Positions 18,655-27,595 are shown, numbered from the stretch's first letter. The stretch is 64,000 nucleotides of DNA from Candidatus Anammoximicrobium sp. (GCA_012515235.1 JAAYYU010000019.1:1-64000), one strand, 5' to 3'. Program-made: numbers and translations. The notes: generated by a model not told the origin, from the letters alone.

Positions 18655-19932
18655 CTATCCTGTCGAGGTCACGTCCGTTTCCGGAATCCGCTTGACGGGG
18701 CCCAGCCAGAAGAACAGCGACAGGCAGGCGATCATCGCCAGACTGCCCACGACCCAGAAGACCGGCGCGTAGCCTGCCCTGTCGACGACCTTGCCGACTG
18801 CAAACGTAAACGCGGCGCCGCCCAGACTGGCCGCCATCAGCGTGGTGCCGACCGCCGAACCCATCGTCTCCGCCGGAAACACGTCGGCGTGCAGCGCCAG
18901 GATGTTGGCGCTCCACATGCCGAAGCCGAACGTGGCGACGCACACCCAGCCGATGGCCGCCGCGGGCGTCGCCGCGCCGACCACCTGCAGACCGCCCATC
19001 ATGGCCAGGGCCCCGACCAGCATCACGCTCTTGCGGGCCCGTGTGACGCTGTGCCCGCGCCCCAGCAGCGCGTCGGACACCGCGCCGCCGGCCATTTTGC
19101 CCAGGTCGACCGTCAAGTACGGAATCCAGCCATAGAAGCCGATCTCCTGCAGCGAGAACCCGCGGCCTTGACTCAGGTAGTCGGGCAGCCAGAACACGTA
19201 GAACCACCACACCGGCGTGGCCACCATCCGCGTCACCAGCAGGCCCCACAGCTGCCGCGTGCCGACGATCCGCCGAAACGGCTCGCCAAAGACGGGCGGC
19301 TTGGCTCGCACGGGTCCAAGTTCCCTCGCCGCCTTTGCACGATCCTCCGCAGACAGCCACGGGTGCTTCTCCGGCGAGTCATAGATCAACAGCCAGGCCG
19401 CCAGCCAGCCGAAGCCCGCCAGGCCCGTCACCACGAACGCCGCTCGCCAGCCGAAATTCAAGGCCAACAGGGCGACCAGCGGCGGCGCCGCCACCGCGCC
19501 CACCGCCGACCCGCTGTCGAACACGGCCATCGCCAGCGCCCGCCGGTGCTGCGGAAACCAGCACGCCACCGCCTTGGTCCCCGCCGGCCAGTTCCCCGCC
19601 TCGCTCAGGCCCAGCAGGCCCCGGAAAAGCCCCAGCGTCCACGGCCCGCGGGCCAAGGCGTGCAACACGGCGGCCAGCGACCAGGCGACGATCGACACGC
19701 CAAACCCGATCCGCGTGCCGATCCTGTCGATCCACATCCCCACCGGAATCTGTGCCAGCGCATACGCCAGCATGAACACGGTGGTGATCATCCCGTAGTC
19801 GGAGCTGCTCAACCCCAGTTCCCCGCGCAGCGTCGGCAGCAACACCGACAGCGCTTGCCGGTCCACGTAGTTGATCACCGTGGACAAAAACAACAGCGCC
19901 AGAACCAGCCCGCGCAGCGTTCCCAGTCGCAT
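18655..19932 (-). CDS. MFS transporter, hexuronate/anion-cation symporter type
   Basis: This 425-aa inner-membrane carrier has 12 expected helices. The start 'LFLSTVINYVDRQALSVLLPTLRGELGLS' and 'GMWIDRIGTR' motif are typical of the ACS family (ExuT, GudP and relatives). Other family marks are 'RGLLGLSEAGNWPAGTKAVACWFP' in helix 4 and 'IYDSPEKHPWLSAEDRA' in the central loop, the loop sequence seen in hexuronate carriers. The ATG overlaps the preceding RraA-like stop codon by one base (TAATG), so translation is probably coupled. With GH115 downstream, uptake of glucuronate or aldouronic acids is likely; the exact substrate is inference. Confidence 0.88.
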   Translation of the reverse strand: MRLGTLRGLVLALLFLSTVINYVDRQALSVLLPTLRGELGLSSSDYGMITTVFMLAYALAQIPVGMWIDRIGTRIGFGVSIVAWSLAAVLHALARGPWTLGLFRGLLGLSEAGNWPAGTKAVACWFPQHRRALAMAVFDSGSAVGAVAAPPLVALLALNFGWRAAFVVTGLAGFGWLAAWLLIYDSPEKHPWLSAEDRAKAARELGPVRAKPPVFGEPFRRIVGTRQLWGLLVTRMVATPVWWFYVFWLPDYLSQGRGFSLQEIGFYGWIPYLTVDLGKMAGGAVSDALLGRGHSVTRARKSVMLVGALAMMGGLQVVGAATPAAAIGWVCVATFGFGMWSANILALHADVFPAETMGSAVGTTLMAASLGGAAFTFAVGKVVDRAGYAPVFWVVGSLAMIACLSLFFWLGPVKRIPETDVTSTG

Positions 19933-20678
19933 TAGAAATAGCCGCCCTTCTCCGTGATCTCGTGAATGGTCTGGCCTTCGGCCACCCAGCCGAAGATCTT
20001 CTGCTCGTTAACGCGGATTTCTTCGGCGCGGAGCAGCACGTCGTAGGCGATGTCGCGGGGGACGCAGAGCACGCCGTCGATGTCGGCCAGGATCACGTCG
20101 CCGGGCTTGATCGTGACGTCGCCCAGCTTGATCGGCACCTGGTAGTGCGTGATCTGGCAGCGGCTGAGGCTGCCGTTGGACGTGCGATAGCGATAATACA
20201 CGGGGAAGTCCTGCGCCAGGATCTGATGCGTGTCGCGGATGCCGCCGTCGATACAGGCGGCGCGGACCTGCTTGGCCTTGGCCGTCGCCGTCATCACGCC
20301 GCCCCAGAGGGTCGCCTTTTCGTCGCGGCTGGTGTCCCACACCACAAAGGCGTCCGCGTGCATTTCGTCCAGCATCTGGGCGCGGAACGTCATCTCGCCG
20401 CGAATGACGCAGTGAGGCGAACTCTTGACGGTAAAGGCGATGCCGGCCACCGTGTCCTGGTCGCGGAGCGGCACGATGTCGTACGGCAAGGCTTGTTCGA
20501 GCAGGCAGAATTCCCGCAGCACGTCGTTGATCGCGCCGGTGTACAACTGCTCGTAGCGTTGCAGCAGTTCCGGCACCGGCACGGGAAACGGCTTGCTGGA
20601 GATGCTCTCGCGCTCGGCGATCAGCGCCTCCAGTTTCATCATCTTGGCTTCTTGCTGAAAGAGATTCTCTTGGGGCAT
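19932..20678 (-). CDS. RraA-family aldolase/dehydratase-like protein
   Basis: This 248-aa protein of the RraA/HMG-CHA aldolase family shows the core 'GGVMTATAKAKQVRAACIDGGIRDTHQI' (glycine-rich loop and the conserved R-D pair) and 'IKPGDVILADIDGVLCVPRDIA'. Such enzymes use Mg2+ for retro-aldol or lyase chemistry on keto-acids; in sugar-acid clusters they often act on oxidised sugar intermediates. A role in cleaving or rearranging a uronate-derived keto-acid is plausible but not provable here. It lies 50 nt downstream of the SDR gene and overlaps the MFS start. An RNase E inhibitor role, as for E. coli RraA, is unlikely given the context and the longer N-terminus. Confidence 0.8.
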   Translation of the reverse strand: MPQENLFQQEAKMMKLEALIAERESISSKPFPVPVPELLQRYEQLYTGAINDVLREFCLLEQALPYDIVPLRDQDTVAGIAFTVKSSPHCVIRGEMTFRAQMLDEMHADAFVVWDTSRDEKATLWGGVMTATAKAKQVRAACIDGGIRDTHQILAQDFPVYYRYRTSNGSLSRCQITHYQVPIKLGDVTIKPGDVILADIDGVLCVPRDIAYDVLLRAEEIRVNEQKIFGWVAEGQTIHEITEKGGYF

Positions 20679-20728
20679 GTTGGTTTCCGTTCTCGGGGTT
20701 CAGGGGTCAAAGAGGCGGCATCCGGCCC

Positions 20729-21493
20729 TCACGGCAGTCCCATGCCGCCGTCGACGAACAAGTTCTGGCCGGTGATGTAGCGGCCGGCTTCGGAGCACAA
20801 CAGCACGGCCAGGCCGGCACAGTCGCCGGGATCGCCGATGAATCCGGCCGGGATCTTCTGGAGTACGCGCCGTAGATACGACTCGTCGGCCAGCACCTGC
20901 TCGTTGCGCACCGTGGCGATCGCTCCGGGCGCCAAATTGTTGATCGTGATTCCGTCGGGGGCCAGTTGCGGGGCCAGATTGCGGACGAGATTCTCCAGGC
21001 CGGCCTTGGTGGCCGAGTACACGAGCATTTCCGGGTGCGGACGCGCTTGCTGGACGCTGCCCAAGGTCACGATCCGGCCCCACTTGGCGCGCTGCATGTC
21101 GGGCACGAACTGCTGAATCAGCCAGAGACTGGCCCCCAAGTTGACATCCAGCTGCTGGCGATACTCCTCCCGCGTGATCTCCGGCCAGGGCTTGCGAATC
21201 TGGACGGACGCATTCAGCACCAGGACATCTACGGGACCGAGCGCGGCCAGCGTGTCGGCGCGGATCTTCGCCGCGGCCTCCGGCTCTGCCAGGTCGGCGA
21301 CGGTCACGCCGCTGCGCACGCCGAAAGCTTCGACCTCTTGGCAAACCGCCTCCGCCTTGGCGACGCTCCGCGCGCAATGGACCATCACGTCGGCTCCGAA
21401 TTCGGCCAACGCCACCGCAATCGAACGGCCGATGCCCTGGCTCGAACCCGTCACCAAAGCCCGCTTGCCTGCCAGACTCAATTTCTCTTTCAT
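20729..21493 (-). CDS. SDR-family oxidoreductase
   Basis: This classical short-chain dehydrogenase (254 aa) has TGSSQGIGRSIAVAL (cofactor binding), LNASVQIRKPW (a variant of NNAG), a serine in LGSVQQ, the YSATKAG active site, 'INNLAPGAIATVRN', and the C-terminal 'ITGQNLFVDGGMGLP'. It reduces or oxidises an alcohol or ketone, most likely a sugar or sugar acid. It is the first gene of the operon ending in GH115 and is divergent from a Gfo/Idh/MocA gene across a 309-bp intergenic region. Family is certain; substrate unknown. Confidence 0.88.
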   Translation of the reverse strand: MKEKLSLAGKRALVTGSSQGIGRSIAVALAEFGADVMVHCARSVAKAEAVCQEVEAFGVRSGVTVADLAEPEAAAKIRADTLAALGPVDVLVLNASVQIRKPWPEITREEYRQQLDVNLGASLWLIQQFVPDMQRAKWGRIVTLGSVQQARPHPEMLVYSATKAGLENLVRNLAPQLAPDGITINNLAPGAIATVRNEQVLADESYLRRVLQKIPAGFIGDPGDCAGLAVLLCSEAGRYITGQNLFVDGGMGLP

Positions 21494-21802
21494 CCGTCGA
21501 AACTCCCGACGCGCTGTTTCGAACCTGCCGCGCGCTCCATTTTCCGCACGCCGGCCCGCGCCGCAACCGGGGGCAGCCGAGGCGGAGAAAAGCTTCCGTT
21601 GCGAACAGGCTGCTCGGCGGTCCGGGTCCCGTGCGGCCCCGGAGCCAGAAACCGGCTCCCCCGGGGATTCCGCCGCGTTCGCTTTGACCTATAATCCGGG
21701 CGTCGGTTCGAAGCCCTCGGACCCGCCTCGCGGCTGATCGGTCAAGCGAACCGTCCGGCGGACTCACGCACGTTTCCCGCAAATCCTGAAGGAGCCCCAA
21801 CC
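21494..21802. other. Divergent intergenic region
   Basis: This 309-bp gap between the divergent SDR (minus) and Gfo/Idh/MocA (plus) genes should carry both promoters. No convincing -35/-10 pair or palindrome stood out. The ORFs drawn through it are shadows. Confidence 0.4.
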
Positions 21803-22999
21803 ATGTCTGAACCTACCTCGCGACGGTCCTTTCTGAAAACGAGCGGCTTCGGTGCAGCGGCCCTGAGCTGGGCGGCGGCCGCCCGAGCCGCCGAGCCGGC
21901 AATCCAGGGATTCGAGAAGGACCAGGCCGGCCCGGCGCCGGCAGGGTCCTGGAAGCCCGTCTCCGACCGAAAGATCCGCATGGGCATCGTCGGGTTCGGC
22001 GTCTGCCGATTCGGCCCGCAGTTCTCGCTGCAGCATCATCCGAACGTCCAAGTGGTGGCGGTCAGCGACCTGTTTCCGGACCGCTGCCAGGCGCTGGCTC
22101 AGGCCTGCCAGTGCAAAAAGACCTATCCCTCGCTGGAGGAAATGGTCAAGGATGACTCGATCGAAGCCATCTTCGTGGCGACCGACGCGCCCAGTCACTG
22201 CCGCCATTGCATCGAAGTGCTCCAGCACGGCAAGCACGTGGCCACGGCGGTGCCGGCGGTCTGGGAGAATCTGGAGGACGCCGACCGGCTGTTCGAAACG
22301 GTCAAGAAAACGGGCTTGAACTACATGATGTTCGAGACGTCGTATTTCCATGCCGATCTGTACGCGATGCGCCAGATTTACGCCGCCGGCGGTTTCGGCA
22401 AACTGGTCTACAGCGAAGGCGAGTATTTCCATTACGCCTGTGCCGTCATCCCGTCGTACAAGGACTGGCGGATCGGGCTTCCGCCGCAATGGTACCCGAC
22501 GCACTCGAACGCCTACTATGTGGGCGTGGCCGGGGGGAGTTTCACCGAGGTCTCGTGCCTGGGGATGCCGAGCATCCGGGATGAATTGCAGCCGCAAAAC
22601 AACCGCTACAAGAACCCCTTCGGGACCGAGATCGCGCTGTTCCGGACCAGCGAAGGCGGGATGTCCCGGATGGCCGTGAGTTGGGACACCGCGGGCCACG
22701 GCGGCGAAGTCGGGCGCGTCCGGGGGCAGAAGGGCTCGATGGTCGGCATGGCGTACCAGGGCCTGGAGAAGACGCTCCCGGACCTGGCCCGGCCCGCGCT
22801 GCCGCCCGGCGTCGAACCCGGCGGACACGGCGGCTCGCACGGCTACCTGGGCCACGAGTTCGTCATGTCGATCCTGGAGAACCGCCAGCCGCTGGTGAAC
22901 GTCGCGGCTGCCCTGAACATGACCGTCGCCGGCATCGTCGCCCACCAGTCGGCCCTGAAGGACGGCGAACGCATGAAGATCCCGCAGTACAAGTTGTGA
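21803..22999 (+). CDS. Secreted Gfo/Idh/MocA-family oxidoreductase (Tat substrate)
   Basis: This 398-aa NAD(P)-dependent oxidoreductase has a twin-arginine leader (SRRSFLKTSGFGAAAL, residues 6-21), so it should be exported folded with cofactor. The Rossmann motif is GIVGFGVCRFG near residue 55. The usual EKP motif in 'GKHVxxEKP' is replaced: the text reads GKHVATAVPAVW, lacking the catalytic-type lysine. The C-terminal sheet domain has the 'GGSHGYLGHEFVMSILENRQP' stretch common in planctomycete members. AAGGAG precedes the ATG. Substrate unknown; glycan modification is typical for the secreted group. A strong stem-loop with a T-run follows the stop. Confidence 0.88.
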   Translation: MSEPTSRRSFLKTSGFGAAALSWAAAARAAEPAIQGFEKDQAGPAPAGSWKPVSDRKIRMGIVGFGVCRFGPQFSLQHHPNVQVVAVSDLFPDRCQALAQACQCKKTYPSLEEMVKDDSIEAIFVATDAPSHCRHCIEVLQHGKHVATAVPAVWENLEDADRLFETVKKTGLNYMMFETSYFHADLYAMRQIYAAGGFGKLVYSEGEYFHYACAVIPSYKDWRIGLPPQWYPTHSNAYYVGVAGGSFTEVSCLGMPSIRDELQPQNNRYKNPFGTEIALFRTSEGGMSRMAVSWDTAGHGGEVGRVRGQKGSMVGMAYQGLEKTLPDLARPALPPGVEPGGHGGSHGYLGHEFVMSILENRQPLVNVAAALNMTVAGIVAHQSALKDGERMKIPQYKL

Positions 23000-23042
23000 G
23001 CCGTCGCCCGGTCGTTCCGGGACGCTTCACGAGGCCGCCAGC

Positions 23043-23073
23043 CCGGCCCGTTCCGCCAAGCCGGGCCGGTTTT
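23043..23073 (+). terminator. Rho-independent terminator after the Gfo/Idh/MocA gene
   Basis: CCGGCCC pairs perfectly with GGGCCGG across a 13-nt loop and is followed directly by TTTT. It sits 43 nt after the plus-strand stop and just before the end of the convergent Fe-S gene. Confidence 0.75.
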
Positions 23074-23078
23074 CCGAT

Positions 23079-24266
23079 TCACGGGACCGGCGGAAGCTCC
23101 CCCAGCGGATCGTAGCCGGCGATCGCAAAAGGCGACATGCGCCAGCGGTCGCCGGCCACTTCGAAGTACGGCTCGACGATCGCTTGCTGGATGCGTTGCT
23201 CGTCGGTCCGGGACGGGTCGTAGCTGACGCGGACCTGAGCCGGCTCGTCTCCGGGCCAGGCCTCGACTTTCACATAGCCCGGCACGGCGAACATGTCGTC
23301 GCGGTCCAGGAAGTAGAACAACAGGTTGGCGTTGCCGCGGCATGCCAGGTTGCTGACGCTCAGCTTCACCGTGGCCAGCTCGGCCGGCGCCTCGCCACGC
23401 GTCTTGACGAACGAGGGCAGGGGCCACAGGTACGACGCGGCCACCGCGGCGGACGTGCACAGCAGCACGGTCAGGATGATCGCGATTTGCGGCCAGTTCG
23501 TCCGCCAGGGCAGCGGCGGGCCCCAGCTCAAGGGCCGTGTCTGGCGGTGCGGGCAACTGTCCACGCATTGCAGGCAGGCGATGCAGCGCGCGTGAGTCAC
23601 TTGGGTGACTTGATCCACGGGGATCAAGACGGGACAGGCTTTCGCACACAACCCGCAATCCCGGCACGCCTGGGCGTCGCGCCGCACGCGGGCCAGAGCG
23701 AAACGCGAAAACGGGTTCAACACGGCCGCCAGCGGACAGAGCCAACGGCAGAACGGCAGCGTCAGGAACAGCGATGTGACCGCGACGGCGCCGGCCACCA
23801 CGTAGGTCCAAACGGTAATGTCTTCGCCGTGCCGGCTGATCAAAGCGTAACACGGATCGAAGCCGCGAAAGATCAATTCACCGGCCCGCCAGGTGAACCA
23901 CAGAATGACCGCCAGCAGCGGGTACTTGAGCAGCGCCAGGCGGCGGTCCAACCACAGCGGAACGCGGAGTTCGGGCAGCCGCAAGCGGCGAGCCGCCGCC
24001 CCTAGCCACTCGGAGATCGTCCCGATCGGGCAGGCGTAGCCGCAAAAGGCGCGGCGCATCAGCAAGGTCATCGCCAGCACGCCGCCCAGGATGAAGAAGT
24101 TCGCCGTGCCCAGCGAACAGACCATGTTGCCTTCATGGACGTACGTGGACAACGCTTCGACGCCCCCGAACGGGCACCAGCGTTCGCAGTTGCCCCCGAC
24201 GACGTAGACGCCGACCAGGACCAGCAGCAGAAAGCCGAATTGAACGAATCGCCGCGTCCGTGCCAT
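23079..24266 (-). CDS. NapH/NosR/CcoG-like membrane 4Fe-4S protein with HMA-like C-terminus
   Basis: This 395-aa integral membrane protein has about five helices with two cytoplasm-facing CxxxCP motifs (FCGYACPIG and FCRWLCPLA) and two 4Fe-4S clusters (CRDCGLCAKACP and CIACLQCVDSCP), the architecture of NapH, NosR and CcoG electron carriers. The last roughly 90 residues look like a heavy-metal-associated fold in which the metal motif reads NLACRGNANLL, a single cysteine. The short start at 24266 (AGGAG upstream) gives MARTRRFVQFGFLLLVLVG as first helix; the extra 140 residues in the track are a shadow. It may pass electrons to a periplasmic reductase or metal centre; the partner is not visible. 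A TPR-like gene with a cysteine-rich tail lies upstream. Confidence 0.8.
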   Translation of the reverse strand: MARTRRFVQFGFLLLVLVGVYVVGGNCERWCPFGGVEALSTYVHEGNMVCSLGTANFFILGGVLAMTLLMRRAFCGYACPIGTISEWLGAAARRLRLPELRVPLWLDRRLALLKYPLLAVILWFTWRAGELIFRGFDPCYALISRHGEDITVWTYVVAGAVAVTSLFLTLPFCRWLCPLAAVLNPFSRFALARVRRDAQACRDCGLCAKACPVLIPVDQVTQVTHARCIACLQCVDSCPHRQTRPLSWGPPLPWRTNWPQIAIILTVLLCTSAAVAASYLWPLPSFVKTRGEAPAELATVKLSVSNLACRGNANLLFYFLDRDDMFAVPGYVKVEAWPGDEPAQVRVSYDPSRTDEQRIQQAIVEPYFEVAGDRWRMSPFAIAGYDPLGELPPVP

Positions 24267-24316
24267 GAGGTCTGCTCCTGCGGAGGCGATGGTTCCCAGA
24301 CCGCGCGGTTCCATTC

Positions 24317-24417
24317 TGGAGTGCGGCGCCTTGTCGCCGCTTTGGACGGGGGCGTCCAGCCCGCGGCGGCCAGGGTTCCGGCGCCAGTTCCGAGCGGCGA
24401 CGAGGCGCCGCACTCCA
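24317..24417. repeat. Dispersed inverted repeat (REP-like), copy 1
   Basis: The left arm beginning TGGAGTGCGGCGCCTTGTCG (24317-24341) and the right arm (24393-24417) are reverse complements at 24 of 25 positions, separated by 51 nt. The same arm sequence forms a second inverted repeat at 61301-61457. Both copies are intergenic. No transposase is nearby. Confidence 0.85.
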
Positions 24418-24447
24418 AGACAACCGCCACACTTCGAAGAATCCGTC

Positions 24448-25293
24448 CTACTGCGCTCCCGATGCGCACTTGCCGCGCATCGGACAGCCGGCGCAACTGC
24501 TGCCGCCGCTGCACTTCGACTCGGGCACCTTGGACTCGGTCCGCAGCGCGGCCGTGAAGTCGGCGCGGGACGCCAGCGCGGCGAACTCCGGGCTGGTCCG
24601 GGCGTGTGACTTGAAGCCTTCCAGGCGACTCGGCGCCGACGCCTCGAAACAGCGGACCAGCATCCGGCAGGCTTGCTCCGCGTTGCCAAGCGCCGCGTAG
24701 CAGCGGGCGGCGGCGTAGATGGCGCCCGGACCCGCGTTGCCAGCCAACTGAACGGACTGGGCCGTCGTTTTGGCTTCGGCCACCTTGCCCTGCCGCGCCA
24801 ACGCCAGGCTGTGAATGGATCGAGTCGTGGAGTCGTGCTTGTCGGCCGCCAGACCGCCCAACACTTCAGCCGCCTCCGCCGGCTTGTTCATCGCTAACTG
24901 AGTTTCCGCCAGCAGCAACGCCGACGACCCGGTGTTCAACTTGGCATGCATCTGTTCGGCAACCGCCAGCGCTTCGCCGTGCAGCCGGTTGCTGATGTAG
25001 AACGAGTGCAGCGCACGAGCCATGTACTCCCACTGCGCCAGGTTCTTTTCCTTCGGCAAGCTGTTGCGCATCATCACCACTTGCCGCACCATCGCGTACT
25101 GCTGGCGATAGTCCTGATTCGTCTGGTCGGCGCGAACCGCGGCGGCAAATTGCTGCAGGGCACCCGGCAAGTCGCCGGCCGCCAGCCGCGTTTCGCCGGC
25201 GCGGAATGCGTCCTCCGCTTTCTCGGCCGCCGCGATCCACCCCGGCGCGACACACACCGACACCGACAACCAGACAAGCACTCGCAATCGCAT
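24448..25293 (-). CDS. Exported TPR-like protein with cysteine-rich tail
   Basis: This 281-aa protein has a signal peptide (LVWLSVSVCVAPGWIAAAE) and helical repeats resembling tetratricopeptides (AFRAGETRLAAGDLPGALQQF, AIYAAARCYAALGNAEQACRML). The final 20 residues hold four cysteines (KCSGGSSCAGCPMRGKC), which could bind a metal or an Fe-S cluster. It is co-directional with, and 181 nt upstream of, the Fe-S membrane gene, with the REP-like repeat in between. A structural or metal-delivery role for that membrane protein is possible but inferred only from proximity. Confidence 0.7.
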   Translation of the reverse strand: MRLRVLVWLSVSVCVAPGWIAAAEKAEDAFRAGETRLAAGDLPGALQQFAAAVRADQTNQDYRQQYAMVRQVVMMRNSLPKEKNLAQWEYMARALHSFYISNRLHGEALAVAEQMHAKLNTGSSALLLAETQLAMNKPAEAAEVLGGLAADKHDSTTRSIHSLALARQGKVAEAKTTAQSVQLAGNAGPGAIYAAARCYAALGNAEQACRMLVRCFEASAPSRLEGFKSHARTSPEFAALASRADFTAALRTESKVPESKCSGGSSCAGCPMRGKCASGAQ

Positions 25294-25764
25294 GGATTCT
25301 TCCTCCCGCTTACAGGCTCAATCGTCAATTTCCATCGTCCTAGCTTCGCCTCTGCCGCCCGACTTTGTCAACCCGGATTCCACACGGAAGACGGGTCTCC
25401 GACCGTCCTGTGTCAACCGGCGGCGATAGCGCGCAATTCTTTCACACTGCCCTGGCCTGAAATGCTGGCAGTGCCTGCGACTGCGCGCTGCAGCCGCAGG
25501 CCGCGGCCTTGGGTTATCGTCCTTGATCGCCACGTTTCCCAACCTTTTCGCGTTGATTTTGCCAGAGTCTGGGGGCGTCAGCGTGCCGAAAAAATGCACG
25601 CGCAGCGCTAGCACGCATGGACCGCGACTCCCGCACGGATACAATCGACCTTGTGCCCAGCGGGCCGTGGCACGGCTTGCGGGCCAAAGCCTCAGGGGGT
25701 TCGGGCTCGCGGTGCTTTCCGGCGGTTGGGCGGAAGACTCGATCCAGCGACAGGAGAAGGATGT
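25294..25764. other. Gene-free intergenic region
   Basis: The 471 bp between the divergent Cys-tail gene and the second Gfo/Idh/MocA gene hold no supported gene. The upstream extension of the Gfo ORF here has no protein character. No clear promoter or repeat was seen. Confidence 0.5.
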
Positions 25765-26880
25765 ATGAGCCAGAAACAAGTCCGGGTGGCGATTGTCGGT
25801 TTGGGCTTTGGCGCGGAGTTCATTCCGATCTATCAGAAGCATCCCGGCGCCGAGATGTACGGCATCTGCCAGCGCAACGCGGAACGGCTCGCAAAGATCG
25901 GCGATACCTTCGGCGTCCCGCAGCGGTTCACGCGGTTCGAGGACGTGTTGGCCGATCCCAAGGTGGACTTCGTCCACATCAACTCGCCGATCCCCGACCA
26001 CGCCTGGATGTCGATCGCAGCCCTGAAGGCCGGCAAGCACGTGCTGTGTACGGTGCCGATGGCCACGACCGTCGAGGAATGCCGCCAGATCGTCGAGTTG
26101 GTCCAGCAAACCGGCTTGAAATACATGATGGCCGAGACGGTCGTGTACTCGCGCGAATTCCTGTTCCTGAAGGAACTGTACCAGCAGGGCGAGTTGGGAA
26201 AGATCCAGTACCTGGCGGCGTCGCACCCGCAGGACATGGACGGCTGGCCCGAGTACTGGGAGCGGATGATCCCCATGCACTACGCGACCCACGTCGTCAG
26301 TCCCTGCCTGGGGCTGATGAACAGCCGCGCCGAGTACGTGTCCTGCTTCGGTTCGGGCACGGTCCGGGACGACATCCGCAACAAGTCGGGCAACCGCTTC
26401 GCGGTCGAATCCTGCCATCTCGCGATCAAGGACTCCGACGTCGTGGCGCACATCTGGCGGTTCCTGTACGACACGGCCCGGCAGTACCGGGAAAGCTTCG
26501 ACGTGTACGGCACCAAGAAGAGCTTTGAATGGACGCTGGTCGAGGGCCAACCGCACATCCTGCACACGGCCAAGCAGCCCGAGCCGGAAATCCCGTCGCC
26601 CGTGACGGTCCCCGACTACGCGCATCGGCTGCCGGAACCGATTCGTCCGTTCACGCGTTCGATTCAGGACTCCGCGCATCTGTCGTTCATCCAAGGAGCC
26701 GGGCACGGCGGTTCGCACCCGCATTTGGTGAACGAATTCGTCACGGCGCTGCGGGAGGGGCGCGACCCGTGGCCCAATGCGGTCCAGTCGGCGAACTGGA
26801 CCTGCGTGGGGCTGTGCGCCCACGAATCGGCGCTGGCCGGCGGCCAGATCGTCCGCCTGCCGGACTTCACGCTGGCCTGA
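25765..26880 (+). CDS. Gfo/Idh/MocA-family oxidoreductase (cytoplasmic)
   Basis: This 371-aa oxidoreductase has an N-terminal Rossmann domain (VAIVGLGFGAEFIPIYQKHPG) and the usual alpha/beta C-terminal domain ('GGSHPHLVNEFVTALREGRDPWPN'). As in the secreted paralogue at 21803, the EKP motif is altered (GKHVLCTVPMATT), so the canonical lysine is missing. No signal peptide is visible. The start at 25765 is chosen because AGGAGAAGG lies just upstream and the protein begins MSQKQVRVAIVG. It probably acts on a sugar or inositol derivative; the substrate is unknown. It is convergent with the TetR gene. Confidence 0.85.
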   Translation: MSQKQVRVAIVGLGFGAEFIPIYQKHPGAEMYGICQRNAERLAKIGDTFGVPQRFTRFEDVLADPKVDFVHINSPIPDHAWMSIAALKAGKHVLCTVPMATTVEECRQIVELVQQTGLKYMMAETVVYSREFLFLKELYQQGELGKIQYLAASHPQDMDGWPEYWERMIPMHYATHVVSPCLGLMNSRAEYVSCFGSGTVRDDIRNKSGNRFAVESCHLAIKDSDVVAHIWRFLYDTARQYRESFDVYGTKKSFEWTLVEGQPHILHTAKQPEPEIPSPVTVPDYAHRLPEPIRPFTRSIQDSAHLSFIQGAGHGGSHPHLVNEFVTALREGRDPWPNAVQSANWTCVGLCAHESALAGGQIVRLPDFTLA

Positions 26881-26947
26881 GCTTCGCGGTCAGGCCGCGC
26901 TGGCGGGAGGCCGCAACCGCGTCACATCCGCGCCACACCGTTGTGGA

Positions 26948-27595
26948 TCAGAGCCCCTTGGCTCGTTCGATTCCGCCCAAGGCGAACTCGGTGATCGTGT
27001 CGGCCAAGGACAGCAACGCCGACTCGGTGCGCGGCGCCGGGTAGCCGAAGCGGCGCAGGACTTCCCGCCCCTGCTCGTGCATGACGCACAAGGCCAGCAC
27101 GAAATTGGCGCACTGGCCCCGCCGTCGCGGCTCGTCACGGTCCGCCAGCAGCGCGGCGATCACCCGCTCCAGCGATTGCCGCACCGGCCGCATGACCCGG
27201 GCGACCAGCTCGTCCAACGCCGGCGTGGGGTCCCGCAGTTCCCAGGCAAACAGCCGGCCCGCGTAGGGGTGCGCGGGGCGGCGCAGCAAGAACAGCCTCA
27301 AGGCATACCGAATCCAATTCCGCAACGCGGTGCGTGGATCGTCCCCCGGCGCCAGTTCGGGGACCGGCTCGACGTCGACCAATTGGCGGTGCGCCAAAAC
27401 CAGCACCTCGCGGTACAAGGCCTCCTTCGTCCCGAAGTAATGGCTGACGGCCCCCAGGTTGGCCTTGGCGTCCGCACAGATCTCCCGCACCCTGGTTTCC
27501 TTGAACCCGTGGCGTGCGAACGCGGCCGCGGCGGCCGCGAGCAAGGCGGCGCGGGTCTGAACAGCGTCTCTTCGCTTGGGCTGCCGGCTGGGCAT
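26948..27595 (-). CDS. cecR: TetR-family regulator, CecR (YbiH)-like
   Basis: This 215-aa repressor has an N-terminal TetR helix-turn-helix (FKETRVREICADAKANLGAVSHYFGTKEALYREVL, about residues 30-65) and a CecR/DUF1956-like C-terminal ligand domain. It is divergent from a ybhGFSR-type efflux operon, as cecR is associated with ybhGFSR in enterobacteria. The ATG at 27595 is preferred; the track's longer start lies inside the operator palindrome. A TATAAT box for this strand lies at 27662-27667. It likely represses itself and the efflux operon and is relieved by a drug-like ligand. Confidence 0.85.
   Translation of the reverse strand: MPSRQPKRRDAVQTRAALLAAAAAAFARHGFKETRVREICADAKANLGAVSHYFGTKEALYREVLVLAHRQLVDVEPVPELAPGDDPRTALRNWIRYALRLFLLRRPAHPYAGRLFAWELRDPTPALDELVARVMRPVRQSLERVIAALLADRDEPRRRGQCANFVLALCVMHEQGREVLRRFGYPAPRTESALLSLADTITEFALGGIERAKGL

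Noticed and set aside
21690-21725. tRNA-like T-arm (ggttcgaagcc)
   Set aside because: The surrounding sequence does not fold into a cloverleaf and lacks the other conserved positions.
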